NCBI RefSeq assembly: GCF_963678635.1
Contig: NC_087062.1
Location: 89,253,845 to 89,317,844 of the forward strand
Direction of reading: 5' to 3'
From: Symsagittifera roscoffensis
Lineage: Eukaryota > Xenacoelomorpha > Acoela > Convolutidae
Length of the DNA stretch: 64,000 bases
Positions 45,050-59,145 of the stretch are shown one piece after another. Below the pieces are notes generated by a model, which worked only from the letters and a program-made list of their open reading frames with translations, was not told the DNA's origin and searched no databases. Position 1 is the first letter of the stretch. Each line of letters begins with the position of its first letter. A program made the translations under genes and the position numbers.

Positions 45050-48000
45050 ACTCTTGTAGTGATAGAAACTTTTGTTGTTACGTGTGTAGTTTGGTAGAAA
45101 ACTTGACAAAGAATTTTTTTCTTTGAAACCTCAGCTTTTAAGTAAGTACACAAAATTTTTCCTTCTTTAAAACCTTTGCTTTTACGTAACTTTTATGATA
45201 GAAAAAACTACAACACAAAACTTTTTTTCTTTGAAACCTCTGCTTTTATGTGTGTAATGTAGTGGAAACCATGACAACAAAAATTTTTTTTCTTTTTCGA
45301 AACTACTGCTTTAAAGTGTGTAGTACGGTAGAACTTGACTACACAAAATTTCTTTTCTTCGAAACCTCTCCTTTCAGATGTGTCGTATGGTGGTAGACAA
45401 CATGAGAACACGAAATTTTTTTGTATGACACCCCTGATTTACGCGTGAAATATAATTAGTAGCAAAAAGTTCGGACAGACAGAATTAATTAAAATGAGCA
45501 ATCAGTGCTTTTTGACGTTTTTTTGCATGCAAAATCTGAAGCCGAACAACCTTGAATTTTTTGTCAGGCCAAATTTAAGATGCGAGATCTTCGGATATCC
45601 GAAGGTTATGCTGGCCTATTTTTTAAATACTGCAATGAACATCCAGATTTTACTATAAAACAGTTAGGAAAGTTAGTTAAAAAACAAAACACCGAAAAAA
45701 AACAGATTAGGCCGCACAAAAAAAAAACGGCAGTGAAGATGATCAAATCATTTAAAATTTGGAAACTAAACGCAGAAAAACGAGAGCCACCCTGAGCAGT
45801 AATTTTCCTGTTTCAAGGTTTACTGTTCGACGCTTCGGATGCAATTGTCCGCCGTGGTTATAATTTTCGAGCAAAACTCTGCTTTATCAACTTTCGACGT
45901 TATGTTTATTTCAGTTTTAATTTCGGTTGATGTCTAGACAGTTGCTCTTTTTAATTAATTCTGTCTGTCCGAACTTTTTGCAACTCTCTATATGATAGAA
46001 ATCATAACAACAAAAAAGTCTCTCTTTGAAGCTTCTGCTTTTACGTGTAGTATGGTAGAAAAAAAAACAACAAAAAGTATTTTTGAAATCTCTGCAAATA
46101 CATGTGTGAATTAAGGTAGAGAAAATAGCACCATAGAAGTTGTTTTCTCCAAAACCTCTGCTTTTACGTGTGTGGTATGGTGGAAAAAGTGACAACACAA
46201 ACTAACCTTTTTTTTGAAACCTCTGCTTTTACGTGTCTTGTATTGTAGAAAAAATGATAGCACAAACTTTTTTCTTTGAAAAAATTTCTTTTGCGTTAGT
46301 AGCATGATAGCAAACATGAAAACTCTGTTTCACGTGTGTGTACTATGGTAGAAAAAACTACAAAAAAAAAACTTCTTTCTTTAAAACCTCTGCTTTTATG
46401 TAATTTGCAGAAAAAACTACGAGTTAAAAAAAATGACTACAGAAAACTGCTTTTGTTTGAAACATCTCCATTTACGTGTATAGTGTGGTAGAAAACATGG
46501 CATCAAGAAACCTTTTTTAAACTTCCGCTTTTACGTGTGTAGTACGGTAGAAAATTGACAACAAGGTTTTTTTGTTTGAAACCTCCGCTTTTACGTGTGT
46601 GTACTATGGTAGAAAAAAATACAACAAAAAATTAGCTTACACTGAAACCTCTGCTTCTGAGTGTGCAGTATGCTAGAGAACTCGACCACACAAAATTTTT
46701 TTCTTTGAAACCTCTGCTTGTACGTAGGTAGCATGGTTGAAAAATTGACTTCACAAATTTTCTTTCATTTGGAAGCTCTGCATTTACGCATTTACGTGTA
46801 TAGTGTGGTAGAAAACATGGCATCAAGAAACCTTTTTTAAACTTCCGCTTTTACGTGCGTAGTACGCTAGAAAACTGACAACAAGGTTTTTTTGTTTGAA
46901 ACCTTCGCTTTTACGTGTGTGTACTATGGTAGAAAAAACTACAACAAAAAATTTGCTTCCTCTGAAACCTCTGCTTCTGAGTGTGCAGTATGCTAGAGAA
47001 CTCGACCACACAAAATTGTTTTCTTTAAAACCTCTGCTTTTACGTAGGTAGTATGGTTGAAAAAATGACTTCACAAATTTTCTTTTATTTGGAACCTCTG
47101 CATTTACTTGTATAGTGTGGTAGAAAATATGACATCAAGAAACGTTTTTAAACTTCCGCTTTTACGTTGTAGTACGCTAGAATACTGACAAGAGTTTTTT
47201 CATTTGAAGCCTCCGCTTTTACGTGTTTGTACTATGGTAGAAAAAACTACAGCAAAAATTTAGCTTCCTCCGAAACTTCTGCTTCCGAGTGTGCAGTATG
47301 CTAGAGAACTTGACCGCACAAAATTTTTTTTTTACGAAACTTCTGCTTGTACGTAGGTAGTGTGGTTGAAAAATTGACTTCACAAAACTTATTTTATTTG
47401 GAAGCACTGCATTTAGGTGTATAGTGTGGTAGAAAACATAGCTTCTAGAAACCTTTTTTAAACTTCCGCTTTTACTTGTGTAGTACGCTAGAAAACTGAC
47501 AACAAATTTTTTTTTTGAAACCTCCGCTTTTACATGTGTGTACTATAGAAGAAGAACTACAACTTAATATTTTCTTCCAGTGAAACCTCTGCTTCTAAGT
47601 GTGCAGTATGCTAAAAAACATGCCCACACAAAAATTTTTTATTTGAAACCTCTGCTTGTACGTAGGTAGCATGGTCGAAAATTGACTTCGCAAAACTTCT
47701 TTAGTTGAAACCTCTGCTTTCACGTGGTGTATTATGGTAGAAAACTTGACAACCGGAAACTTTTTTTTAAACCTCTGCTCATACGTCTGCAGTGAAGTAG
47801 AAACCGTGAAATCAAAAAGATTTGTATATTAAATCTTCTGCTTTAATGTGTGTAGTACGATAGAAAAAAGACTACACACAAACTATTTTTTTCGAAACCT
47901 CTGCTTTCACGGGTGTAGTATGGTAGAAGAAATGATAACAAAAAATTCTTTTCTTCGAAATCTTTATTGTTACATGTAGGTACTATGGTAGAAAAAACTA

Positions 48001-51000
48001 CAACAAAAACCTCTGATTTTTCGTGTCTTGTATTGTAGAAAAAATGACAGCACAAACTTTTTCTTTAAAACTTCGGCTTGTATGTCTGTGTTTTGATAGG
48101 AAATATGGCAAATAAAGGATTTTTTTCTTTGCAATCTCTGTTTTTACGTGTGTGTTTTATGGTAGAAAAACTTCAACAAAAAATTTTTTTCTCTAAAATC
48201 TCTGCTTTAAAGTGTGCAGTATAGTAGAAAACATGACACTCAAAGTTTCTTTTACTTGAAACCTCTGCTTTTACGTGTCTTGTATTGTAGAAAAAATGAC
48301 AACACAAACTTTTTTCTTTAAAACTTCGGCTTGTATGTCTGTGTTATGATAGAAAATATGACAAATAGAATTTTTTTTTTTGGAACCTCTTTTTTTTGTG
48401 TGTGTTTTATGGAAGAAAAAATACAACAAAAAAAATCTTTCTTTGAAATCTCTGCTTTAAAGTGTGCAGTATAGTAGAAAACAAGACATTCGAATTTTCT
48501 TTATTCGGAACCTCTGCTTTTTTTTGTGTAGTTTGGTTGAAAAAATGACTATACAAAACTTCTTTTGTTTGAAACCTCTGATTTTACGTGTATAGTAAGG
48601 TAGACAGGATGGCATCAAGAAACCTTTTTTAAACCTCCGCTTTCACGTGTGTAGTACGGTAGAAAACTGACAACAAGAATTTTCTTTATTACGTCTGTGT
48701 ACAAAAGTAGAACAAAATTATAAAAAAATGTTTTCTTCCTTTGAAATCTCTGCTTCTAAGAGTGAAGTATGCTTGAGAACATGACCACACAAAAATATTT
48801 TTTTGGAACCTCTGCTTTTACGTGGTGTATTATGGTGGAACCTCTGCATCTACGTGTATTGTGCTTCAGAAAACATGACATCAAGAAACTTTTATTGAAA
48901 CATCCAATTTCACGTTTGTAGTACGGTAGAGAACTGAGAACAAGATTTTTTTATTTGAAACCTCCGCTTCTACGTCTGTGTACAAAAGTAGAAAAAAATA
49001 CTATAAATTATTTTCTTCCTTTGAAACCTCTGCTTCTAAAAGTGAAGTATGCTTGAGAACATGACCACACAAAATATATTTTTTTGGAACCTCTGCTTTT
49101 ACGTGGTGTATTATGGTGGAAACGTTGACATCCACAAAATTTTTTTCCAACCTCTGCTCTTACGTCTGGAGTTTAGTAGAAACCATGACATCAAAAAAAA
49201 TGTATCTTTAAAACTTCTGCTTTAATGGTGTACTATGGTAGGAAAAAGACTACACAAAATCTATTTTCTTCGTAACCTCTGCTTTCACGGGTGTAGTATG
49301 GTAGAAAAAAGGACAAAACAAAACTTCTCTCTTTGAAACCTGTGCAATTACGTTTGTACTATGCAATTAGTATGGTAGGAAAAATGACAACACATTTTTT
49401 TTTGAAACCGCGAACATGTAAAAAGTATGGTTGAAAAATTGACTACACAAAGTTTTCTTGTTTGAAACCTCTGCGTTTACGTGTATAGCGTGGTAGAAAA
49501 TATGACATCAAGAAACTTTTTTGAAAACCTCACTTTTTACGTGTATAGTACGATAGAAAACTTACACCAAGATTTTTTTTATTTGGAAACTCCGCTTTTA
49601 CGTGTGTGTACTATAGAAGAAAAACTACAACAAAACATTTTCTTCCAGTGAAACATCTGCTTCTGAGTGTGTAGTATGCTAGAGAACACGCCCACACGAA
49701 AATCTTTTACATGAAACCTCTGCTTGTACGTAGGTAGTATGGTCGAAAATTGACTTCAAAAAACTTCTTTTATTTGGAACCTGTGCTTTTACGTGGTGTA
49801 TTATGGTAGAAAACTTAACATCCGGAAGCTTTTTTAAAACCTCTGCTCTTACGTCTGAAGTGTAGAAGAAAAACCGTGACATCAAAAACATTTGTATCTT
49901 TAAAACTCCTGCTTTAATGTGCGTAGTACGGTAGGAAAAAGACTACACAAAGAGATCATTCTTCTTCGAAACCTCTGTTTTCACGGGTAAATTATGGTAG
50001 AAGAAATGGTAACAAAATATTCTCTTCGTCGAAATCTCTATTGTTACATTTGTGTATCATAGTAGAAAAAACTACAAAAAGTTTCTTTCTTTCAAATGTC
50101 TGCTTTAAAGTGTACAGTAAAGTATAAAACATGACACTCAAAGTTTTTTCATATGAAACCTCTGCTTTTACGTGTCTTGTATTGTAGAAAAGTAACAACA
50201 CAAACTTTTTTTTTTAATTTCGGCTTGTATGTCTGTGTTATGATAGAAAATATGGCAAATTGAAGATGTTTTTTTTTTCTAACCTCTGTTTTTACGTGTA
50301 TGTTTCTTGGTAAAAAAACTACTAGAAAAAATGTCTTTCTTTGAAATCTCTGCTTCAAAGTGTGCAGTATAGTAGAAAAAAAGACACTCAAATTTAATTT
50401 TTTTTGTTACCTCTGCTTTTTTCTGTGTAGTTTGGTTGAAAAATTATTTACACAACCTCCGCTTTTACGCGTGTAGTACTGTAGAAAATTGACAACAAGA
50501 ACTTTTTTTTTGAAAACTCCGCTTTTACGTGTGTGCACTATGGTAGAAAAAAAACTACAAAAAAATTGTCTCATTTGAAACCTCAGCTTCTAATTGTGCA
50601 GTTTGCTAGAGAAAATGACCACACAAAGTTTTCTTTTTGAAACCTCTGCTCGTACGTAGGTAGTATGGTTGAAAAATTGACTTCACAAATTTTTTTTGCT
50701 TGGAACCTCTGCATTTACCTGTATTGTGTTTCAAAAAACAAGACATCAAGAAACTTTTTTTCAAACCTCCACTTTTACATGTATAGTACAGTAGAAAACT
50801 GACAACAAAATGTTTTTTTTTATTTGAAAACTCCGCTTTTACGTGTGTGTACTAAACTAGAAAAAAAACTACAACAAATTAATTTCTTCCTTTGAAACCT
50901 CTGCTTCTAAAAGTGCAGTATGCTAGAGAACATGACCACACAAAAATATGTTTTTGAAACCTCTGCTTGTACGTAGGTTTTATGGGTGAGAAATTGACTT

Positions 51001-54000
51001 CAAAAAAATCTCTTTTGGAACCTCTGCTTTTACGTGGTGTATTATGGTGGAAAAGTTGACATCCGCAAAGTTTTTTTTTAAACCTCTGCCCTTACGTCTG
51101 GAGCTTAGTAGAAACCTTGACATCAAAAAAAATTGTATCTTTAAAACTACTGCTTTAATGGTGTAGTATGGCAAGAAAAAGGCTACGCAAAATCTATTTT
51201 CTTAGAAATTTCTGCTATCACGGGTGTAGTATGGCAGAAAAATGACAAAACAAAAGTTCTCTCTTTGAAACCTGTACAATTACGTTTTTTGTATGTTAGA
51301 AAAAATGACAACACAATTTTTTTTCTTGAAACCGCGAACATGTAAAGAGTAGGGCTGAAAAATTAACTACCCAAAATTCTTGTTTGAAACGTGTATATTG
51401 TGGTAGCAAACATGACATCAAGAAACTTTTTTTAAAACCTCAGCTCTTACGTGTAAAGTATGGTAGTAGAGTATCACAACAAGAAATTATTTTTTTGAAC
51501 CTCTGCTTTTACGTAACTTGTAGAAAAAAAGACAACACAAACTTTTTTCTATAAAATTTCTGCTTTTACGTGTGTAGTATGATAAAAACCGTGACAACAG
51601 GAACATTTTTCTTTTTTAAACCTCTGCTTGTTTTTGTGTGAACTAGGGTAGAAAAAAACTACCACGAAAAAGTCTTTTCTCTCTGAAACCTCTGCTTTTA
51701 AGTGTGCAGTATGGTAGAGAACAAGACAACACAAATTTTCCACTCCTTGAAACTTTTGCTTGAACGCGTGTAGTTTTGTTGAAAAAATGACAAAAAAAAC
51801 TTTTGTTTTTGAATTCTCTATTCTTAGGTCTGTGTACTGTGGTAGAAAAAACTATTTTACGAAACTTTTTTCCTTCAAGCCTCTGCTTGCACCTGTCGTT
51901 TATTGTAGAAAAAAAGACAACACAAACCTTTTTCTTTGGATTTTATGCTTTTACGTGTGTAGTATGATAGAAAAATTGACAATAGGAACTTTTTTCTCTT
52001 TGAAACTTCTGCTTGAACGTGTGTGTACTATGGTAGAAAAATCTACCGCAAAAAATTGTGTTTTTTTGAAACCTCCCCTTGTACGTTTGTATTTAGGTAG
52101 AAAAGTTGCTTACACAACACTCCTTTTGTTTTAAACCTCTGCTTTTACGTATGAAGTATGGTAGAAAACATAACAACAACATAAAAATTTTCTCTAGTAT
52201 GGTAGAAAATTGACAACAAGCAATGCGTTTCTTTGAGACCTCCGCTTGTACGTGTGTAGTATGTTAGATAAATTGACTACACAAAACTTTTTTTCTTTGA
52301 AACCTCTGCTTCTACCTGTGTGTACTATGTTAGAAAAAACCAACCACTACAAAAAATTCTCCTTTGCTTTGAAACCTCTGATTGTACGTGTGTATTATAG
52401 TTGAAAAGTGATTACACAAAGATTCTTTTGTTTGAATCCGTTGCATTTACGTGAATACGTACAAAATATGACATCAAGACATTACTTGTGTACTATGGTA
52501 GAAAAATCTACAAAAAAAATTTTTTTCTTTATTAAAATCTCTGCTTTTACATGTTTTTTTTTGTAAGAAAAACGACAACACAAACTTTTTTCTTTGAAAA
52601 ATATGCTTTTGCGTTAGTAGTATGATAGCAAACATGACAGCAAGAACATTTTTTTCTTTGGAAACTTTGTTTTACGTGTGTGTACTATGCTAGAAAAAAC
52701 TAAAACAAAATTTTTTTTGTCTCTAAAACCTCTGTTTCTCGTGTCTTGTATTGTAGAAGAAAGGACCACAGACTTTTTTTTTCTGAACTTTCTGCTTTTA
52801 CGTGTTTGTACTATGGTAGAAAAATCTACCACAAAAAAAATCTACTTTCTTTGAAACCTCAGCTTGTACGTGTGTATTTAGGTAGAAAAAATGCCTATAC
52901 AACATTCCTTTTGCTTAAAACTTCTGCTTTTACCTGTGAAGTATGGTAGAAAACATAACAACAAGCAATGCTTTTCTTTGAGACCTCCGCTTGTACGTGT
53001 GTAGTGTGTTAGTAAAATTGACTACACAAAACAATTTTTGTTTGAAACCTCTGCTTTAACATGTGAAGTTTGATCAAAAATATGACAAAAATAACAATTT
53101 TTTTAAACCTCTGTTTCTACCTGTGTGTACTATGCTGGGAAAAAAACACTACAAAAAGAATCTCCTTTTTTTTGAAACCTCTGATGGTACGTGTGTAGTA
53201 TGGTTGAAAAGATGATTACACAAAATTTCTTTTGTTTGAATCCTTTGCATTTACGTGAATAGGTACAAAATATGACATCAAGCCATTACGTGTGTACTAT
53301 GTTAGAAATTTTTCGTTGTTTGAAACCTCTGCTTTTACATGTTTTATATTGTAGGAAAATTGACAGCACAAACTTTTATCTTTGAAAAATTTGCTTTTGC
53401 GTTAGTTGTATGATAGCAAACATGACAGCAAGAACGTTTTTTTCTTTGAAAACTCCTTTTTACGGGTCTGTATTATGGTAGAGAAAACTACAACAAAAAC
53501 TTTTCTTTCTCTGAAACCTGTGCTTTCACATGTCTTGTATTGTGAAAGAAACGACAACACAAAACTTTTTTTCTTTGAAACCTCTGCTTTTACGTGTGTA
53601 GTGTAGTAGAAGCCTTGACAACAAAAAAAGTTTTTCTCTTCGAAACTACTGCTTTAAAGTGTGTAGTACGGTAGAACTTGACTAAACCAAAAATTTCTTT
53701 TCTTCGAAACCTCTCCTTTCAGATGTGTAGTATGGTGGTAGACAACGTGAGAACACAAAATGTTTTTGTATGACATCCCTGATTTACGCGTGAAATATGG
53801 TAGAAATCATGACAACAAAAAAGTCTCTCTTTGAAGCTTCTGCTTTAACGTATGTAGTATGGTAGAAAAAAAGACAACAAAAAGTTTTTTTTTTGAAATC
53901 TCTGCTAATACATGTGTGAATTAAGGTAGAAAAAATAGCACCACAGAAGTTGTTTCCTCCGAAGCCTCTGCTTTTACGTGTGTGGTATGGTAGAAAAATT

Positions 54001-57000
54001 GACTTTTCAAAACTTCTTTTGTTTGAAACCTCTGCTTTCACATGAAAAAAGGTACTACACAAATTTTTTTTTATAAAAACTTTGCTTTTACGTGTGTAGT
54101 ATGATAGAAACCGTGACAACAGGAACAGTTTCTCTTTGAAACCTCCACTTGTTTATGTGTGTACTATGGTAGAAAAAACTACCACGAAAAAATCTTTTCT
54201 CTCTGAAACCTCTGCTTTTAAGTGTGCAGTATGGTAGAGAACGTGACAAAACAAAACTTCTACTCCATGAAACTTTTGCTTGAACGCGTGTAGTTTGTTG
54301 AAAAAATGACAATAAAAACTTTTTTTTTTGAATTCTCTATTTTTAGGTCTGTGTACTGTGGTAGAAAAAACTATATTACGAAACTTTTTTTTCTTTCACG
54401 CCTCTGCTTGCACCTGTCGTGTATTGTAGAAAACAGGACAACAAAACTTTTTTTCTTTAGAATTTCTGCTTTTACGTGTGTAGTATGATTGAAAATTTGA
54501 CATTAGGACCTTTTTTCTCCTTGAAACTCCTGCTTGTACGGGTGTGTACTATGGTAGAAAAATCTACCGCAAAAAAACTTCTCTTTTTGAAACCTCCGCT
54601 TGTACGTTTGTATTTAGGTAGAAAAATTGCTTACACAACACTTCTTCTGTTCTGAAAAAGAACCACTACAAAAAAATTTCTCTTTTTTAAACCTCTGATG
54701 GTACGAGTGCAGTAGGGTTGAAAAGGTGATTACATAAAAATTAATTCTATTGTTTGAATCCTTTGCATTTACGTGAATAGGTACAAAATATGACATCAAG
54801 CCATTACGTGTGTACTATGTTAGAAAAACCTACTTCAAAAACTTTTTTCTTTATTTGAAAACTCTGCTTTTACATGTTTTTTATTGTAGGAAAATTGACA
54901 GCACAAACTGTTTTCTTTAAAAAATTTGCTTTTGCGTTAGTAGTATGATAGCAAACATGACAGCAAGAACGTTTTTTTCTTTGAAAACTCTGTTTAACGT
55001 GTGTGTACTATGGTAGAGAAAACTATTACAAAAAATTTTCTTTCTTTGAAACCTCTGCTTTCACGTGTCTTGTATCGTAGAAGAGAGGACAACACAAACT
55101 TTTTTTGTTGAAATTTTTGTTTCTACGTGTAGAGTATGATAGAAAACTTGATAAAAGGAACTTTTTTTCTTTGAAACCTCCGCTTGTACGTGTGTGTACT
55201 ATCTTAGAAAATTCTACCACAAAAAAATCTTCTTTCTTTGAAACCTCAGCTTGTACGTGTGTATTTAGGAAGAGAAATTTCCTACACAACATTTCTTTTG
55301 TTTGAAATCTCCGCTTTTACGTGTGAAGTACGGTAGAAAACATGACAACAAGCAATTCTTTTCTTTGAGACCTCCGCTTGTAGGTGTGTAGTATGTTAGA
55401 AAAATTGACTTTCAAAACTTCTTTTGTTTGAAACCTCTGCTTTCACTTGTGTATTATGAATTATGAATGAAAAAGCGACTACACAAAAATTATTTTTGTT
55501 TGAAACCTCTGCATTTACGTGAATTTGTACAAAAAATGACATCAAGATTTTTTTTTAGAAAAGTCTGCCATCACGTGTGTTCTATGTTTGAAAAATCTAC
55601 ATCATAAAAAAATTCTTTCTTTGAAATTTCTGCTTTTACGTGTCTTTTATTGTTGAAGAAAGGACAACACAAATTTTTTCCCTTGATATCCTGCTTTCAC
55701 GTGTGTTTTATGATAGAAATTTTGATAACAGGAACTTTTTTCTCTTTGAACCTCCGCTTTTACCTGTGAAGCATGGTAGAAAACATGACAACAACAAAAA
55801 ATTATCTCTCCTTGAAATTTCTGCTTTTACATGTGTAGTATGATAGAAAACTTGAAAACAGGAATTTTTTTCTCTTTGAACCCTCCGTTTGTACGTGTGT
55901 ATTTAGGTAGACAAATTGCCTGCACAACACTTCTTTTGTTTGAAAACTCTGCTTTTACTTGTGAAGAATGGTAGAAAACTTGACAACAAAAACTTTTTCT
56001 GTATAAAATTTCTGCTTTTACGTGTGTAGTATGGTAGAAAAATTGACAACAAAAAATGTTTCTCTATGAAATTTCTGCTTTAACGTGTGTAGTATGATAG
56101 AAAACTTGAAAACAGGAATTTTTTTCTCTTTGAGCCCTCCGCTTGTACGTGTGTATTTAGGTAGACAAATTGCCTGCACAACATTTCTTTTGTTTGAAAA
56201 CTCTGCTTTTACTTGTGAAGAATGGTAGAAAACTTGACAACAAAAACTTTTTCTCTATGAAATTTCTGCTTTAACGTGTGAAGTATGGTAGACAGCATGA
56301 CAGCAATATTTTCGTTTAATCAAAACTCTGATTTACATATGCAGTGTGGTAGATAAAATTATTACAACACAAAATTTTCTTCTCTTTGAAACCTCTGCTT
56401 CTACGTGTGTAGTCTGGTAGGAACAATGACAACAAGAAATGCTTTTCTTTGAGACCTCTGCTTTTACGTGTATGTACTATGCTATAAAAGTCTACAACAA
56501 AAAAAAACTCTCACTTTGAAACCTCCGCTTTTAAATGTGCAGTATGATAGAGATTGACACCACAAAATTTCTACTCTTTGAAGTTTCTGCTGGAACGCGT
56601 GTAGTATGGTTGAAATATTGACAACAAAAACTTCTTCTCTTTAAATCCTCTATTCTCATGTCGGTGTACTGAGGTAGAAAAAACTACATCAAAAGCTTTT
56701 TTCCTTTGAAACCTCTGCTTTTACTTTTTTGTATTGTAGAGAAAATGACAAAACAATTTTTTTTCTTTGAACCTTTTACTTTTACGTGTGTAGTGTGATC
56801 AAAAGCATGACAACAAGAACCTTCTTTTTTTTAAACCTCTGCTTTTACGTGTGTAGTCTAATTGAAAAACGACAAGACAAAATTTCTTTTGTTTGAAACC
56901 TCTGCATTTATGTGAATAGGTAGAAAACATGACATGAAGAAAGTTTTTTTTTAATTCTGCCGTTACGTGTGTACTATGTTAGAAAAATTCACTGTAAAAA

Positions 57001-57497
57001 AATTCTTTTTATGAAACCTGTGCTTTTACGTGTCTTGTATTGTCGAAAAAATGACAGCGCAAATCTTTTTCTTTGAAAAATTTGCTTTTGCATTTGTAGT
57101 ATAATAGCAAACTTGCTAACAAAAACACTTTTTTCTTTGAAAACTCTGTTTTACGTGTATCTACTATGGTAGAGAAAACTACATTCGAACATTTTTCTTT
57201 TTTTGAAACTTTTGTTCTACTTAACTTGTAGAAAAAAGGACAACACAAACTTATTTTTCTATAAAGTTAAATGTGTAGTATGATAGAAAACGTGACAACA
57301 GGAACATTTTTCTTTTTGAAACCTCTGCTTATACATGTGTGTACTATGGTAGAGAAAACTACAAAAAAAAAATTTTTATCTTTGAAATCTTTTCTTTTAA
57401 GTGTGCAGTATGATAGAGAACATGACAACACAAAATTTCTACTCTTTGAAACCTCTGCTTGCCCGTGTGTAATATGGTTGAGAAATTGACTACAAAA
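45050..57497. repeat. 12.4 kb degenerate satellite of ~63 bp monomers with higher-order structure
   Basis: The monomer core reads TTTGAAACCTCTGC, then TTTTACGTGTGTAGTATGG, then TAGAAAA and TGACAAC, with an intervening T-run. Measured spacing is 63 bp at 56021-56084. Other monomers vary by several bases, giving on the order of 190 copies. Between 46481 and 47422 a five-monomer unit repeats at 320, 312 and 309 bp. Longer duplications also exist: 45230-45452 with 53570-53786, and 51545-51860 with 54080-54380. Minus-strand frames up to about 110 codons arise because 63 is a multiple of 3; none is conserved across units. Confidence 0.93.
45453..45990 (+). mobile_element. 538 bp TIR transposon inserted in the satellite
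   Basis: The terminal inverted repeats of about 42 bp share GCAAAAAGTTCGGACAGACA then GAATTAATTAAAA. The element is flanked by TA (45451-45452 and 45991-45992), which suits Tc1/mariner-type integration. The satellite copy at about 53777-53800 preserves the uninterrupted sequence GCGTGAAATATGGTAGAAAT. Inside, 45580-45795 is open for 72 codons (basic, PHKKKTAVKMIKS) without a transposase motif, so the element is probably non-autonomous. Confidence 0.85.
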
Positions 57498-58985
57498 ATG
57501 CTTCGTCACCGATGTCACATCCATCAAAAAGCTTGAACACGGGTTCGATTGAAAGGTTTAGTTCTTTTACGATATATAAAAGTGTTGTCGCCTTTATGTT
57601 GAGGATGCTGTCTTCACATAAGCATTTTCGCCGTAAGGACTTACGGATCACCGACCCCACTGAACTTGATAGTGCAGAAAACAAACTCATACATCTTGCT
57701 TAGTTAAAAACACTCACCAATGGCAAACAAATTAGGAGTAGTAAAATTGCCACATACTCTCCATTTATCGGTCCCACTAGTATCATTCGTTCCACCTGCA
57801 GGATTGTTCGCTCATTGAATACCGAGTTTGCTAATAGGCACCCAATTTTACTAGTTCGCTTGTTGACCGCAGCCTCAATTATAAGCATTTTCATCAAGGT
57901 TTAGATTACATGTGTTCCGTTGTAAATATGAGATATGCAATACTTGGGCTGCGTCGACTACTTCGGTCTATCAAAAATCATTGTGTAACATGCCGTAAGC
58001 GCAAGGCAAGCACCATCCAGCCAGTTATGTCCAATTTACCTGTCGAACGGCTCGGATATAAGCAACCACCCTTTAATCAAATGGGTGTGGATTACTGTGG
58101 ACCGCTTTACGTTCCCGTTCGCAGAAGCACTGAAAAAAGGCGGGGATTTTTTTTTCACTTGCCCCACCACCAGGGCTCTACACCTTGAGATCGTACCATC
58201 TCTGGACACTAGTTCTTGTTTCATGGACATTGAACGGTTCATTGCGCGTCGTGGTACACCAAACACGATCTGGTCGGATAACGGCAGGAATTTGGTTGGT
58301 GCGTAAAAGGAATTACTCGCCTGCAGCAAGAGTTGGAACGGCATAGCTCCGACCACTTTTGCACACAAAGGTGTTGCTTGGAAATTTAACCCGCCAGGCG
58401 CACCCCATCATGGCGGCTCCTGGGATTCTTTTGTCCGCAGCGTGAAGCGCGTGCCTTATGTTATACTAAGCAGTAGGCCAGTTACTGAAGAGGTGTAAGG
58501 AACAACACTCTGCTAAGTTGAGCAGGCTCTGAATTCGCGGCCAACCACTCCCGTTAGTACTGATTCACGTGAGTTTAAAGCGTTAACCCCAAACCACTTT
58601 TTGATGGGACAACTAGCCACAAGCTTTCTTATGCTTTTACCTGGGGAGCACTTCGACCACAAGAAAAGGTAGGTACGAGCGCAGTCGTATGTTAATGCTA
58701 TTTGGTCTCGTTGGCTTCGCGAATATGTTCACTCACTGAATAAACGTGTCAAGTTGCGCACTCATTCTAACTTCACTCTTAAGACAGGCGATCTTGTATG
58801 ATTGATTGAGCCCAATAGTCCGCGTGGGTACTAACCTTTCGCCCGGATTGTCAAGCTAAACTACGGACAGGACGGTTGCGCCCGATCCGCTCTTGTTAAG
58901 ACCGTAAATCATGAAGTCGCGCGGCCGACCGTTAAGCTCGCCACGGTTCTTCATTCTTCAGGGGGAGGCTGTTGGAGCGGAAATG
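57498..58985 (+). pseudogene. pol: BEL/Pao retrotransposon pol fragment (integrase), decayed
   Basis: Read across frames, the fragment runs from the pre-integrase region (TELDSAENKLIHLA; SKIATYSP in another frame) through RYAILGLRRLLRSIKNHCVT and PPFNQMGVDYCGPLYVPV. Then come TRALHLEIVPSLDTSS, RFIARRGTPNTIWSDNGRN and WKFNPPGAPHHGGSWDSF, and the terminal HYGQ-like region before GGGGGAGGCTGTTGGA. These are BEL/Pao integrase hallmarks: the zinc-binding CVTC, catalytic Asp residues in GVDYCGP and WSDNG, and the PHHGG strand. At least two frameshifts and several stops break it. Reverse transcriptase is absent; the left break abuts the satellite. The 3' GGGGGAGG-TGTTGGA junction is typical of the element's end. 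Confidence 0.88.
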
Positions 58986-59067
58986 TAAGCGAGAGTATAA
59001 ATGCATGTAGACAAACTTGAAAAAACTTGAATATGATTGGACCGATATATAACTACCTTAAACACAG

Positions 59068-59145
59068 TTGGCCATGCGGCCAAGAGACAAGTCTATCACG
59101 CCGATCAACCGGGTTCGAGTCCTTCCTTTGGCAGACCTTAAAACA
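59068..59145 (+). other. tRNA-like sequence, probably a SINE head or tRNA pseudogene
   Basis: TGGCCATGCGG fits box A and GGGTTCGAGTCC fits box B at tRNA-like spacing. A 7-bp acceptor stem and a good T-stem cannot be formed, so it is not a functional tRNA. It lies 80 bp past the BEL/Pao fragment. Confidence 0.45.

Noticed and set aside
45050-57497. CRISPR-like array
   Set aside because: The periodic units have no exact repeats separated by unique spacers; all parts of the unit are homologous, and the context is animal DNA.
45200-57500. Many open frames on the minus strand across the satellite, encoding a ~21-residue repeating peptide
   Set aside because: The ~63 bp period keeps one frame in register for a few monomers, but stops and indels interrupt every run. 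There is no conserved start, and the pattern follows DNA periodicity.
59068-59145. Functional tRNA gene
   Set aside because: Box A and box B are present, but the acceptor and T stems do not pair, so it is a pseudogene or SINE head at best.
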